Of a stretch of 64,000 nucleotides of DNA, positions 1 to 11,595 are shown piece by piece (position 1 is the first letter of the stretch; every line of letters begins with the position of its first letter). Origin of the DNA: Oxytricha trifallax (Eukaryota; Ciliophora; Spirotrichea; Sporadotrichida; Oxytrichidae); contig ARYC01000416.1 of NCBI GenBank assembly GCA_000711775.1, positions 1-64,000 on the forward strand, given 5' to 3'. A program made the position numbers and the translations under genes. Below the pieces are notes generated by a model. The model was not told where the DNA came from, did no database searches, and worked only from the letters and a program-made list of their open reading frames with translations.

Positions 1-517
1 TTGTAAATTACTTGAGATTGTGAGGTAGTTATATCAGCTTTGGATCTAAATCTATTTGAAAGCTCATCTGGAGCAATTTAAACTTCTTATTGACCAAACC
101 TCCGCTTTTAGTGCAATTATTCCATTTTTAATTATTTATAAAATGGAAGTTCATTTTATATTAAATTAAGTTTAATTTTTATACTTTGTAAACCTTCTAA
201 GAATAGTATATTTATATTAAAAACGATACTTAAAACGGAATATTATGCTTATAACTTAAATTATACAAACAATTACATTTATTGATATCATTTTATAAAT
301 AACGATAGTTAAATTTTTTTAATTTTATATTGCTTTTAACTGATTAATTAATGAGAATATTGATAATTTTAAAAATAGTTCATTTTTTTAACCCTAGATA
401 TTAACGAATATTTGAATTTAAAATTGTAAAAAATAATTTGAAGTATATTTTTTTTAAACTTCATTATTAGAATTTATTTAAAAATAAATATAATTGTATT
501 AATTAAAAACTAATAAT
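1..517. other. AT-rich DNA, no gene seen
   Basis: Very AT-rich sequence with long A and T runs. No reading frame with protein-like composition was found on either strand under code 6. Confidence 0.6.
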
Positions 518-556
518 ATGGCTGAACTGAACTTAAGAGAATAAAAGCAATAATGA

Positions 557-702
557 AAATAATAATTTTCAAATTCAAATCAGGAGAAGAAAAGAGGAAG
601 ACCAAAGAAATCTTTGAATTCTAATTCAACCTCAATATAATTTATCAATTAAGAAAATGAAAATATCATGTGTTATTAGGATGACTAGCCTAAAACTAGT
701 TA
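557..702 (+). CDS. AT-hook coding fragment, interrupted by a MITE
   Basis: Read with TAA/TAG as Gln, this stretch gives a polar peptide containing KKRGRPKK at 587-610, a textbook AT-hook (the RGRP core binds the minor groove of AT-rich DNA). An ATG at 518 lies in the same frame but a TGA at 554 separates the two. The frame runs into the palindromic element at 703. The kinase-like gene beyond that element is on the same strand, and its kinase segment is in the same frame, so this may be the DNA-binding N-terminus of that gene. The link is inference; the motif is directly visible. Confidence 0.45.
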
Positions 703-1118
703 TTGTAGGAATACATTTAATTTGGGAAAATAATTTATAATTAATTAATTAAATATAATAATTCGTGGCAGTTAACTTTGTCCTAGCCTAGACAATATGG
801 TACTTGTTCGATAGAGAATTCAAAATTAGCTGGACTTTACTATTGGCGGTACCCCTCTATCGCATCCCTGAAGCGAGATAAATCGACTTTAATTAAAGCA
901 AAAAAATCAACTAAACAAATCACTCAAAATTAAAGTCGAGTTATCTCGATCAGGAATGCGATAGAAAGGTACCGCCAATAGTAAAGTCCAGCTAATTTTA
1001 AATTCTCTATCGAACAAGTACCATATTGAATAGGTTACCAAAAAGTTAACTGCCACGAATTATTATATTTAATTAATTAATTATAAATTATTTTCCCAAA
1101 TTAAATGTATTCCTACAA
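703..1118. mobile_element. Foldback MITE, family 1, copy 1
   Basis: An almost complete palindrome of about 416 bp. The ends read TTGTAGGAATACATT and its complement, and the arms (about 185 bp) match nearly base for base, including the block CGTGGCAGTTAACTTT and an inner GGCGGTACC. TA dinucleotides at 701-702 and 1119-1120 look like a TA target duplication, as in Tc1/mariner-type elements. It has no coding capacity. Two more copies lie at 9931-10345 and 61530-61948. It sits between an AT-hook fragment and a kinase-like gene. Confidence 0.85.
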
Positions 1119-1120
1119 TA

Positions 1121-2488
1121 ATAGTAGGATGAATATTGCTGCAATTTCTAACTTTCAAACAATGAATTCTAGGATTTATCATAAATTTCAAAAAATAAAA
1201 AGTAAACAAAATTTTACAATTGTCCTATTGAAGGATGTATATCAGAGCCCTTTACTACTTCTAAAAAATTGTCTGATCATAATTACAATGTTCATAAAGA
1301 TAAAGTAATTCACTAGGGTAAAAAAAGCAAACAATAATTATCCAAGCCCACTTTGTAATAATAATACTTCAACATCTTTATATTAACTGCATAAACATTT
1401 CGCTGGAAAATCTCACAGTTTTGAAGAATGGGAGTAAAAAGGCTTAGATAGGACAAAATATATTACTTATAAAATAAGAGAAAAGATTACAAGATTCTCA
1501 ACGAGATAAATTGAAAAAAATAATAAGTAAAATTGATTGGCAAAATATTAAAGAGTCTCAATTAATGAAAACTCGTCAAGAAGCAGCAGATTAAATTCAA
1601 TTACTAGTCCCTTTTAATCCATTGGATTATAAACTTATAAGTTACTGGATTCAGGTTGGTGATTTAGATAAATCAATCAAATGCTAATAAAGAAATTATA
1701 TTTTTTAGAAGCATCAAGGGCTTAAGTTACAAGTAATATTCCCGTTTCAATTTCTAACAAATAATCATAATAATCAGTTTCAATTTGATATATAAATGTC
1801 TGTGTTGTATAGAGCAGTTGGAAATTTTAAAACAAAAATAGCAAAAATTTAGAGATTAGCAAATTCAGACACTCACTTAGCCATAGAATTAGATAGGTTA
1901 CAATTAACTTTGAAAGACTTTTTAGCTGACAATATAGTATCACCAGAACAAAAAAAGTAAATCGCAAAAAAGTTATTTAAAGCTATAAATGAACTTTACG
2001 AAATTGGATTTATACACAATAATTTAAACACAAATAACATTCTAGTAACAAGAGACCTGAAGCAGTTATAATTAAAAGGATTTGAGTATGCAAATTTTAT
2101 CAATGAAAAACACAAAGGAGGGTGAGAACCAATAAGTATTTATAGTCACCCAAAATTTTCGATACTTTAGAGAAATAATTTATAGCGAGACTATTATTCT
2201 TATGGCATGATTTTATTAGAGTTATGCCTAGAATCCTAATATTTCATTGATTGGGTATAGGGACCTGACTGTTACTAATAAATTAAATTATAGATAAATA
2301 ATAATATGAGAATCTAAGAAGCAACAATAAAAAGAGCTTGTATATTTGAATCAGACATGGAGGCAGCTATATGCAGATCGACAATGTGGAATTACATTAA
2401 TTAGCTCACTTTTAAGACAATGATAAGATCAGGAGAAATGATGAGAGCAACAAGAGACACTTCAATAGTAATGAGTCAAAACATTTGA
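1121..2488 (+). pseudogene. TBE-like 57 kDa kinase homolog (pseudokinase)
   Basis: Code-6 reading gives a kinase-type protein. It has a PFQFL block near 1755, LTLKDFLAD at about 1910-1935, and a catalytic-loop equivalent IGFIHNNLNTNNIL at about 2000-2042, where the HRD aspartate and lysine are replaced. An activation-segment/helix-F region DYYSYGMILLEL lies near 2190. The same order (VYPFNYLL, MTLRDF, H-x-D-L-K-P-E-N) occurs in the 57 kDa proteins of the TBE elements further along, so I read it as a diverged TBE accessory kinase rather than a host kinase. A frame change near 1538 and an in-frame TGA at 2123-2125 break it. The normal terminator is the TGA at 2486. No matching 22 kDa or transposase gene is visible to the left, where the element should continue; it may lie outside the window. 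Confidence 0.7.
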
Positions 2489-2737
2489 GAGTTATTAGTG
2501 TATATATTTTTATCTAAAAATTAAAAATAAAAGTACTATTAAAATTTAATTAACAATATTATTATAAATTCTAATGAAAAGAATAAAAAGAATATAAAGA
2601 ATGCTAATATAAACAATTTTTATTTTTAATAATGACTCATAATTATTCACACTGGCCATTGATAATTATTTTACGAGCAAAGTGTAAAATAATTTTTTCT
2701 ACTTAGCTCGTAGATTTAATGGGAATTAATTTTGCAA
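2489..2737. other. AT-rich spacer
   Basis: No gene seen. A short inverted repeat (ATTATTTTAC...GTAAAATAAT) lies at about 2668-2695. No telomere-like element end could be found here. Confidence 0.5.
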
Positions 2738-4558
2738 AATCAAATATCTGAAAAGAGAGATTGAAGTTTTAAAGGAGGAGCTCGAGGATAATTGGGGTTT
2801 AAGTATAGCTGAGATCAAGAATGTTGGTGCTATAGTAAGCCAAGATACCTGCCATGATAATTGGAATGATTGACTTGAAGATCAACTCTGTTTTCAAAAA
2901 AACCAGATTAGCAAGCGGATAGAGTAATCTGCTAGCTGTATTTGCTAGACTTTATGGTCTAAACACCGTCAACTTTCAGGGCTACAACCGTAGTATAGTA
3001 GAATACTTTAAATCATTTATAATCCAAGGATTATATACACTCATCAACTTTTCAAGATAATATTTACAAATATAACAATTTTTAATAATAAAAAAAGTTA
3101 TTGTCAAACTATACTCAATAGATGAAATATATTTTAAATATTTAGATTTCTAATATTTGGAAATTGTAAGCAATTTTTCTAAATGCTTTTGGGTAAATAG
3201 AAATTAAATTTCCCTTATTAAGCATTCTAAAGAGTGATCGTAAAATTCTACCAATAAAATATCTTGCATAATAGAAGCCAGTACGAGTATGTGAGAGCTT
3301 CTATGAGCTGTGTTTGAAATAATTTTTGTAAACAACAACCATAATAGTTATGTCTGGGACATACTCAATAATTGAATAATATTTCAAATGGTTCAACAAC
3401 CGCTAGTTTTACAGTATGAAAGGCGTAAAAGGATCAAAGGTTGATACATATCTTGAGGTAAAGTTTAAAATATAAAAAAGCAGCAAATGATACAGCATCT
3501 TTTTACTTTGACATAAAAGGAAGAGGCACAGATTTACCAACTACAAAAAAATAGGACAATAGTGGCCTTTACCTTATTATTAGCAACGTCTTCTCAAAGC
3601 AGCAGACCAATTAGATAATAGACTGTGTGAGGAGGCTTGATAACAAGGGAAGGGCCGATGTGCACACCAACATCTATGCTGACAAGACCGTTGAGACATA
3701 GTTCCTAAAGCTGAATATATTTGAATTATTCTACTGGATTGATTTTTTATCTCCAGATTTAATTTCTATGCTAAAAATTATAACAAGGGAAGATATAGAC
3801 ATTTAATTACTAATTAGTGGCTCTCAAGATATTGTTGAACAATCAATTTATTTTAGACATGATTTATTAGATAACCAAAGCCACATTAAATTTTCAAAAC
3901 TCTAATCAATCTTGAGTTAACAATATGAATTAATCGAAGAGAAAGAAAGTGAGGCCTCAACAATAATTGTCCTTATTGATGAAACCAAGACCTGGAATAA
4001 GGATAAAGAGAAATCAGCACTTCTGAATAAATTGAATCTGTACAGAGCCAGAAGCACACTAAATTAAAATTAACTGGAAATTCCTTAACTTCAAACGCTA
4101 GATAATTAGACTAAACACAGGAAGAAATTGCTGATTAGTCTACTCTAAAGGGGAAATTTTTGTCTAACGAGGCTAATATTGGTGCTTTGAAAGAATAAGC
4201 ATAATAATAATAAAAAGCTAAAACTAAGAAAATTATAGATTAAGTTAGCGAAACTGAAGTTATTTCATTCAAAAGTACCCACCCTAATCTTAGTGATGTT
4301 TTAAATTAATTAAGAATTAAATTTAAATACAAAAAATAATAAGAAGGTAATAAAAATCTAATAAAAACAGTAATAACCTAGCACAAGCATAATTAAAAGT
4401 AGCTATTGACAAATGCGTTAAGTAGATCCTATCCAATCCTTATAACAAAACCTTGTTAAGTAGAGCGAAAACTTTCTTTTTAATATATTGACAAGAAGCA
4501 GGAAAGAAAATTGATTAAAGTTTACTATGCATAAGTTAATATTCACTCACCATAATGA
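2738..4558 (+). pseudogene. Unrecognised protein-coding region, several frames
   Basis: Successive code-6 frames give convincing protein sequence without a domain I recognise. They include a Glu/Lys-rich start (REIEVLKEELEDN), a block QSNLLAVFARLYGLNTV near 2920, FYFDIKGRGTDLPTT near 3510, LFYWIDFLSPDLISML near 3725-3775, and a Gln/Lys-rich C-terminal part ending in VNIHSPQ before TGA at 4556. The frame changes at least four times, through decay or unexcised IESs. The segment 3655-3777 recurs at 51352-51475, so at least that part is repeated. There is no evidence for a function, and the next gene is convergent. Confidence 0.5.
3655..3777 (+). repeat. Dispersed repeat, copy 1 (second at 51352-51475)
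   Basis: About 123 bp closely similar to 51352-51475, including CAGATTTAATTTCTATGC at the right edge. Similarity stops at the same place in both copies. In this copy it is inside an open coding frame; in the other it is not. Confidence 0.8.
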
Positions 4559-4757
4559 AATATTTCACAAATAATACTTAGCAATATGATTAATTTTTCC
4601 TTAAATAAATTAACAACTCGATTAAAATTTTCATTCTTGTCATTGCATATTATTATTCGCGTCATTATGGTTGTGAGGTGGCATTAGTGGATTCCCATCT
4701 TCATTGATAATTCCACTCTAATGCAACTGCATGACTAGATTTTTAAAGTCATTCAAT

Positions 4758-5399
4758 TCATCGAATTATACATGGAGCACAGATAACTCTACTCTTGCTC
4801 TTTTATTTTATTGGAAGTATTTCTGCTTGCTCTGATTCAATTTTTCCGCTTTCACTGAGAGCCCGGCTTCAACAGGAATGCAAACCGTCCCTTGTTGGTA
4901 GAGAAGTTAAATTAATTGCAAAAATTTACTGCTGAAGCTAAGATATTATTGAGTGCTTGAAAAACTCTGGTTTTGCAACAATAATATTTTGTTTTGTTTT
5001 CAGTCTATCTCTTCTATTTTCCTTGGCTTTTTTTAAACTATTCTTAGGTTCCTTACTATCAATAGTCATCATCACATCGCAGATCCATTAACTATCTAAA
5101 TTCTGCCAATCACATTGGCCAGGTAAAAATTGTAAAATCTATTAGTTTTGCTAGGCAAAGTTTATGAAATCGTCTGAGGTAAGTCCATCTATCTACGGTA
5201 TTACTGTTTCTACAATCTCGTTTATTCTTAAGTACTATTAAGGCTATTGTAATTATTTTAGCATTTTTTCCTCAATTTACAATGCTTTTCAGGAAGTAAA
5301 TTTTGGTACATGTAGGCTTGGCATATAAGCATTTTACTCCTGTGGGAGAAATTCATAGAGTTCCTTTTTGCTTCCAATATGTTGTCTTATTAAGTTCAT
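4758..5399 (-). pseudogene. Unrecognised coding region, reverse strand
   Basis: Starts with ATG at 5399 giving MNLIRQHIGSKKELYEFLP, then continues in other frames: a Gln-rich stretch, then MTIDSKEPKNSLKKAKENRR near 5060 and ESGKIESEQAEILPIKQ near 4850, ending at TGA 4758. Composition is protein-like (basic, Lys/Gln-rich), but the frame changes three times or more. No domain is recognised. It converges with the gene to its left and abuts a small inverted-repeat element on its upstream side. Confidence 0.35.
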
Positions 5400-5553
5400 A
5401 TTAACCTCGGTTAAATTTGATGTGGTTTTACACGTGATCTTTGTTGTAAGTATAAATTCTTGATAAATTTAATTATAATTGCATTCTAACTTAATTAATT
5501 GAAATTTATTAATAAATAGGGAGTTTATAATACAAAGAATCATGATGCTTTTT

Positions 5554-5903
5554 AAATAAAATAAAGTGAATTAGAAAATGAATTTAGAATAATAACAATA
5601 GTAATAGTAGTAATAGCAATAGTAAATCTAACAAAAAAAACGTTTCATCTTCCTCTTCCTCCTCATCTTCATCGTCATCATCGAAAATATTAAATTGTCT
5701 GCCCTTCTCACTGTGACTTCTTGAACACCCTCTTCGTTGACGTCCTCAGTCTGGTCAGGTGCAACCCCTGTAAAAATAAAATGTTAGATATGTTTTTTGT
5801 AACTTACATTAATGTTGAATGACAGAGAGCACTCTGATCAGACATTTTTTCAATTATTAATCTCTTTATTTAATTATTTAAAACAATTCACTTTATTCAA
5901 AAA
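5554..5903. mobile_element. 0.35 kb inverted-repeat element, family 4, copy 1
   Basis: Ends AAATAAAATAAAGTGAATT (5554) and AATTCACTTTATT (5885 on) are inverted. Inside, on the reverse strand, is a mini-gene. A short ATG exon (MSDQSALCHSTL) is followed by a 40 nt GTAAGT...TTTTACAG intron at about 5771-5810, then an exon with a run of Asp/Glu codons at about 5645-5695 (the TCTTCCTCTTCC strand). Three further copies share this plan: terminal inverted repeat, short exon, intron-like segment and, in two of them, an acidic tract. Confidence 0.55.
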
Positions 5904-5954
5904 ATATCGTGAATTCTATCGCGCTAAATAGAATTCTCTTTATAGAAAATCGAT

Positions 5955-6640
5955 TCTAAAAACAATAAATACTTTTTCAAAGCTTTGGATCAAAAGAAAC
6001 TCAAATAAAAAATCACTGAGTATTTCAACAGGAAAAAATATACCGAAAATGAAATTCAAGAATATTAGAGTTCTTCATCAGAGGAAGAAATTTCGAGAAA
6101 AAAAATAATGATGATATTCATTCATACCTTACAAATCACTTGTTATAAGCCAAAGGAGAGATCTATTATACCCTTTTTTATTAATAAGCTTTCACTTAAA
6201 GTTATTTCACAGTTAGAAAAACTTATCATACACTAGATGCCAAAGGAAGAACCTAAATACCCTATATAGGACCTGAGGATGTTATCTTTCAACATTAGTT
6301 TTAAAATTAAATTAATCATAAGAATCCTTTGATTCGTGAGCTCTTATGTAGACTTATTTAAAAGCTGTAATCATAGATAGTAAAGAGATATAAGACGATT
6401 CTGGCATGTTAATAATAAGATTAACTCGAAAATCATTAGGTGATTACAAAATTATAAATGAAATCATTTACAGAAAAAATATAAAAACTTATAGTATCCC
6501 TCGAATAAATAGCAAAGCTCATGCTATGAATTAATATTAAGAAGGGCACAAAATATTTACACTAGAGGAGGGCAAAATATTTTAAAACAAAGATGATGCT
6601 GTGAAGCATTTGCTGAACACTTACAACATTCCATGAAAAA
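5955..6640 (+). pseudogene. Unrecognised basic, Gln-rich coding region
   Basis: A code-6 frame starts around 5965 with KALDQKKLKQKITEYFNRKK and an acidic-serine patch SSSSEEE. It shifts near 6260 to a frame reading NHKNPLIRELLCRLIQKL, then shifts again near 6540 (KIFTLEEGK). There are at least two frame changes and no recognised domain. Amphipathic, Leu/Ile-rich helices are likely. It lies between a small inverted-repeat element and an AT-rich spacer, with a decayed transposase further downstream on the same strand; it could belong to the same old insertion, but nothing proves that. Confidence 0.4.
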
Positions 6641-6649
6641 AATTTAGGC

Positions 6650-7430
6650 AACCGCTAAGAATCAGTCAAAATAAGATAAAAATCTGAAATATTTAAATTC
6701 TTAAAATACATAGAAATTATAAATAAATCATTCTCCAAACATAATTATAATTATTTATTAGAAATTTGTTTGAATTTTATATTATTATATTAAATATGGG
6801 CTCAAGTGGTAAATTTTATATTTTTACTACTTGAGCCCATTTCTTATATTATTAAAATATATATATTAATATCTCATAAATTTTATTTTAATTTTTTATT
6901 TAAAACTTAATTACTTTTCTACTAAAATTAAAGTTAATTTATTCATTATTTAATATTTTAATAAAATAATTTATTTTATACATTAAAAATATTTATTTTT
7001 TAAGATTTGATACTTATCATAGAAATTTATTTTAAAATTACTCATGTTAATATATAAGAATAAATTAAACTTAATTTTAATAAAAAGCAAACTTCATTTC
7101 AGTTTCCTATTATTAATTAATGTACTTAAAGATGTAAATTAAAAAATTTAATATATATAATTGGCTTAAGTTGCAAAAATAAATATGTTTAAATACATAA
7201 ATTCATAATAAAATAAAATTCGTTCATAAATTACAAACATTTCTAATATGAAATGTTAAAAACGAATAAAGTTAGTATAATATATATTTCTTTGTATTTA
7301 AGGATTTCTTTATTGACGATTTTTATACTATTTTGACTAAATGTCCTACTATCATCTTAAAAGTCTATAAAACTAAACTAAGAATAAGGTGAAAAAATAG
7401 AACAATCAAATTCATTAAAGATTCAAAACT
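6650..7430. other. AT-rich spacer with a strong hairpin
   Basis: No gene seen. At 6796-6840 a near-perfect hairpin (ATGGGCTCAAGT, 12 bp arm, with further pairing inward) stands out because its GC-containing stem sits in almost pure A/T sequence. Confidence 0.6.
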
Positions 7431-7439
7431 TTTACCCCT

Positions 7440-8225
7440 CGAATCCAGAGTTTTATTCAAAATTATGTTGATGCTCATCAAGTAGTTTCGAGTTGTGCCG
7501 AGTTATTAAAGTAAATCTTGTATAAAATAAATTCCAAATTCTTGATTTCTGCCATAAGAATTTTATATGAAAAGGAAGGCGGGACTAAGCTTTAGGAAAT
7601 AATACTATTTAAGCCCAAGAGTTTATAGTTATAAATTGCCGCATTTTATTAGGTGTAGAATATATACGAAGTTAAACGATAATCAACATAGATGAAATTT
7701 TTTTTAAAAAAATATTTAAGTTTAGTAAACATAGGACTAAATCTTGGCAAAGACGATGTCGTTTAATCATAGTACAGGATAAAAAAGATTTGAATTTATT
7801 GGCATTCTAGCTGGATTGTCTTACGATAATAAGGCTTATTTTGCTGTAAGTAAAGGCAAGGCAAGTAGCTAAATTGTTTTCTACTTTATAATGCTAATTG
7901 TTATCTGCTTTAATAATAAAAATTCAAATTGGAGAAACACAACCCTCTTTATGCTGGATGATGCCTCATATCATGAAGTGCCTTCATAACAAAGAAGCTT
8001 ATATTACTAAACATTCCTACTTTGTTTCTTGGTCCGTATTACTTCAATCTTTAGCCAGTAGAACGATTTTTCGCTTAAGTAAAAAAGAAAAACTTACTCG
8101 AAACATTTAAAGGAATCGCCTTTAAAGAAGGTCTTAATGCATGTATGTTAGAGCAAAGGAAAAAGATAACTCTACGATAACTACATACGATCGCGAGTAG
8201 AATGCAAGGTTTAGATTATTGTTGA
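7440..8225 (+). pseudogene. Tc1/mariner-IS630 type DDE transposase, decayed
   Basis: Three catalytic blocks can be read in order: INIDEIFF near 7690 (first Asp), FMLDDASYH near 7950 (second Asp), and LGPYYFNLQPVERFFAQVKK near 8030-8090 (the P-x-E position of the third acid). Between the first two, GLSYDNKAYFAV fits the beta-strand region of the same fold. Upstream, a helical region around 7440-7600 would be the DNA-binding domain. The enzyme class cuts and joins transposon ends at TA-type targets. The blocks lie in different frames, so there are at least three frame changes and the gene is dead as read. The motifs differ from the TBE transposases in this window, pointing to a different family. 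No terminal repeats were found. Confidence 0.75.
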
Positions 8226-8653
8226 TCTTTATCATGCTTTTTAGATACAATCATGGCAACTTTGCATAAATTGATACTTACGGATGTTTCAAAGCAATAG
8301 AAGGTCTCAAGAAGGGTATTATATTGATAATCTATAAGCTTGAGAGAAGACTCTAATAGGTAAGTTTAGTAGTATATAAGAAATCAAAGTTTAGTTCTTA
8401 TGACTTGAACTATTACCTTGATTTAACGGGGCCTTTCAATTAATATACTTTAAAATTTTCCTTCACAGCAGTCTAATATATCCTAAAATAAATCGAAAAA
8501 CAATAAGCGCAAAATATTTATTAATGTAAATAATGCATTCATGTAATAATTTAGGATAAACAATTATAACTGTTTAACAGCAGCTATTTACAGAATTAAA
8601 AGTAAATAAAATAAATATAAATCTTGTTAGAAATAAAAAATATACTTTATAAT
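8226..8653. other. Spacer, no supported gene
   Basis: AT-rich with scattered short open frames and no motif. Confidence 0.4.
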
Positions 8654-9246
8654 AAGGGTTTTTTTGGCAAGAATAATAAGCCCTGACTATAAAAGCTTAT
8701 AAGCTCATAAAGGAGAATTTTAATTATTTTATATAAATTTCCTCTAAGAGGCTTAATTGATATACTCAATTAATTAAAGTTAATTAAGTTTAACTTTATA
8801 AAAAACTCTCCTAATAAACAAGTACTCTTACTTAACTAATTAGTCAATAAAATTTAAATTAGCAATACTTAGTTTTAAACAAAAATATTTTGCTTAACTT
8901 TATGCATTTTGCAATAATTAAATTACATTTATTTAAAATCTTTTTGTTATTTTCAAGCTTATAGGCTAACTTTGGCAGACTTATAAGTCCTTCAAATGAG
9001 CAAAAAGCTTGAATAAAATTATCAAATTGAAATTTACATAAAAACATAAACCTCTTGATTACTTTTAAATTTATTAATAAAATTAATATATTCCATAAAT
9101 ATATTTATTCTAGTGGTTTCTAAAATAAAACTAATTGATTTAACATTCTTTTTAATTTTTATTTGATAACATTATCTAGAAAATATTTCCTCCATATTAA
9201 TTTAATATTTAATATCAGAGCTTATAAGCTCCGCCAAAAAACCCTT
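8654..9246. mobile_element. Inverted-repeat element of about 0.59 kb (MITE-like)
   Basis: The ends are AAGGGTTTTTTTGGC (8654) and GCCAAAAAACCCTT (9233-9246), inverted and nearly perfect. A second inverted motif, AGCTTATAAGCTC, lies just inside both ends. The interior is AT-rich and has only a weak reverse-strand open frame (8859-9047). No transposase was recognised. The G/T-rich ends vaguely recall telomere-like transposon ends but do not match the TBE termini here. Confidence 0.75.
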
Positions 9247-9928
9247 TGAAAACAGATTTTGATCTTTTATTAATTGAGTTTGTTGCTTTCGTTATTTTAT
9301 TAGAGTTTTTATGTGATTCCTTTGAATAATATTCAATCCTATGCTTTAAAATAGACTAATACTCATTAATATAATACTAAATACATTTTGACCTTAAGCT
9401 GAAATAGCTAATAATAAGATAAAAACAAGCAAACAAAGGATATTAACCCTCCCTTAGCTGCAATAAATATGGGGACCTTTGCACAAACTCTAATGGAAAC
9501 ATTAATAAACAAATTAGTAACTTGCATAATTATGAAATTTTCTAAATTAAAATCTATCTAATTTTTTCAAATATCTTCCAATAAATTGTGTAAGAGTATT
9601 CAGAATAACTAGCTTGATACCTAATATATAATTTTTAGAAGCATATATAATAAATATAGTATCTACAGGAAGATATTTTGTCAAAGTATTCATTTTTACC
9701 GATATTCTTTGATATTTTAGTATTAAACTAGTCAAGTACCCAGACTTAAGTTTTTAACAAATTTAATTAGAGTATTTAGTCTAAAGCTGATTTAAAATAA
9801 AAATTCAATGGAACCTCACTAAACTAAACAGTTAAATTTTATCAATTTTTGGAATAATCTTGCTTCAAATTTATTGACAGTCCTTTAGAAATTGTAAATA
9901 TTTAAAGAGCATTAAAAACTTATATAAG
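9247..9928. other. Spacer, at most weak reverse-strand coding potential
   Basis: Reverse-strand frames at 9547-9735 and 9250-9420 are open under code 6 but show no motif and no start or stop logic. Nothing else seen. Confidence 0.35.
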
Positions 9929-9930
9929 TA

Positions 9931-10345
9931 TTGTAGTAATACATTCGAAATTGGGAAATTAATTGTAATTAAATTAATAATAAATCAAAATCGTGGCAGT
10001 TAAAGTTGGCCAATTTATACAATCTTGAGCTCATTCGATATAGAATTCAAAATTAGCTAGACTTTATTATTGGCGGTACTATTTTATTGCATCGAGGGAG
10101 CGAGATAACTTTAGTTTAATTAAATGCCTCTATAATCATTAAATTATACACTCACATTAAAGTCGAGTTATCTCGCTCCAGGAATGATATAAAATAGTAC
10201 CGCCAATAATAAAGTCCAGCTAATTTTGAATTTTATTTCGAATGAGCCCAAGATCGTTTAAATTGGCCAACTTTAACTGCCACGATTTTGATTTATTATT
10301 AATTTAATTATAATTAATTTCCCAGTTTCGAATGTATTCCTACAA
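9931..10345. mobile_element. Foldback MITE, family 1, copy 2
   Basis: About 415 bp. It has the same terminal TTGTAG.AATACATT and the same inner blocks CGTGGCAGTTAA and GGCGGTAC as the copy at 703. It is nearly fully palindromic, with TA on both sides (9929-9930, 10346-10347). It differs by scattered substitutions, so the copies are not recent duplicates of each other. It lies immediately upstream of a coiled-coil coding region. Confidence 0.85.
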
Positions 10346-10350
10346 TATAT

Positions 10351-11260
10351 AGATGCTTCTATAAACTTAACAATTAAAAACAGAAATAAACAACTCTGTT
10401 TGCGCTCACAGTTTTTAAATAGTCAAATCCTAGACTCCTATACAAAAGAATTATCTACCTATTAATAGTTGTAAACTGGAAAGGAACACAAATAGGATTC
10501 AATTAAGAGGTTTCAAGATTCGAAAAGATAGATATTACAGATAAACAGATATAAAGATTAACCTATAAAAACTAACACTCAACAATAAATCACGAGAAAA
10601 AATATCTAAAAAATTAGATAAAAAATTACAAATAATAGAATAGGCGTAAAAATCTTATGAAAGTGAGGATGAATCATCCAATTAACTAGCAACTAATTTC
10701 AATAAGTGCTATAGAGTTTAAAAGTATTAACTTTTGCATGAACGTTGAGTACATTAATAATTAATCAGCGACAAAATCTGATATGGAGCTATTAATATTG
10801 GAACAATTAAATTGTAAAGCAAGTATGATTTAGCATCTTATATAACTATCATAATTGGCAAAGAAAGGGAAAAAAGCTGAAAAGTTAATACTTGAATATG
10901 TAATCTACAAATTTAAAAATTAAAGAGAAAAAAAATAGCTGCAAAAAACTACGAAACTTGATATGAATTAAATTGTATACCAAGCAAAATATAGACCTGT
11001 AACTTTAAAGTTATTAAAATAAATCTAAAAAAAGACATGCAAAGTTATCATAAACAGGAAAATTTAACAAGTGCTATGTATTCATAAATAATATAGTCAA
11101 AGAAATACTAGAGTTTCTTAGTGAATAGCAATAATAAATAAAATTTGATATTTTCAACAAAATTCAAACTTCTCTCGATTAATAAATTAAACAGTTAATG
11201 GAGAAAGTAAAAAGTGAAAGGAAGGAAATGTTATGCTGAAATCCTCAAAATTTATTCCAA
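10351..11260 (+). pseudogene. Coiled-coil, Gln/Lys-rich coding region, unrecognised
   Basis: Code-6 frames give charged, helical sequence: IDASINLTIKNRNKQLCL at the start, SYESEDESSNQLATNF near 10660, SKKRHAKLSQTGKF near 11030, then EILEFLSEQQQQIKFDIF and KQLMEKVKSERKEML at about 11105-11235. Heptad-like spacing suggests a coiled coil. The frame changes at least twice. It ends about 200 bp before TBE-A begins. No family is recognised. Confidence 0.45.
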
Positions 11261-11595
11261 TGAAATTGAAAAATTAAAAATCAAAATAGAATAGCTCAAA
11301 AGTTTAGAATAAAAAGTTTTTCTATTCCAATCAATGTTAATTTAACATTAAACTGGCACATGTAATAATTTTGGAGAAGTGCACAAAAAGTTTACAGTGT
11401 AGATATTTCATGTAGCAAATAATGATTTTGCCTGGGAGATAAACTTCTCTACAGAGTCAAACCCCAAAACCCCTTAGTGAGGTTTATAAGTGCTTTGATT
11501 TGTAGGGTATAGATGGGGTCTTATTGGGGTTAGTAGACAAAATGCAGATTTTATGTGAATTTAGTGAATATTTAATGAGTTTTAGTGTTATTAAT

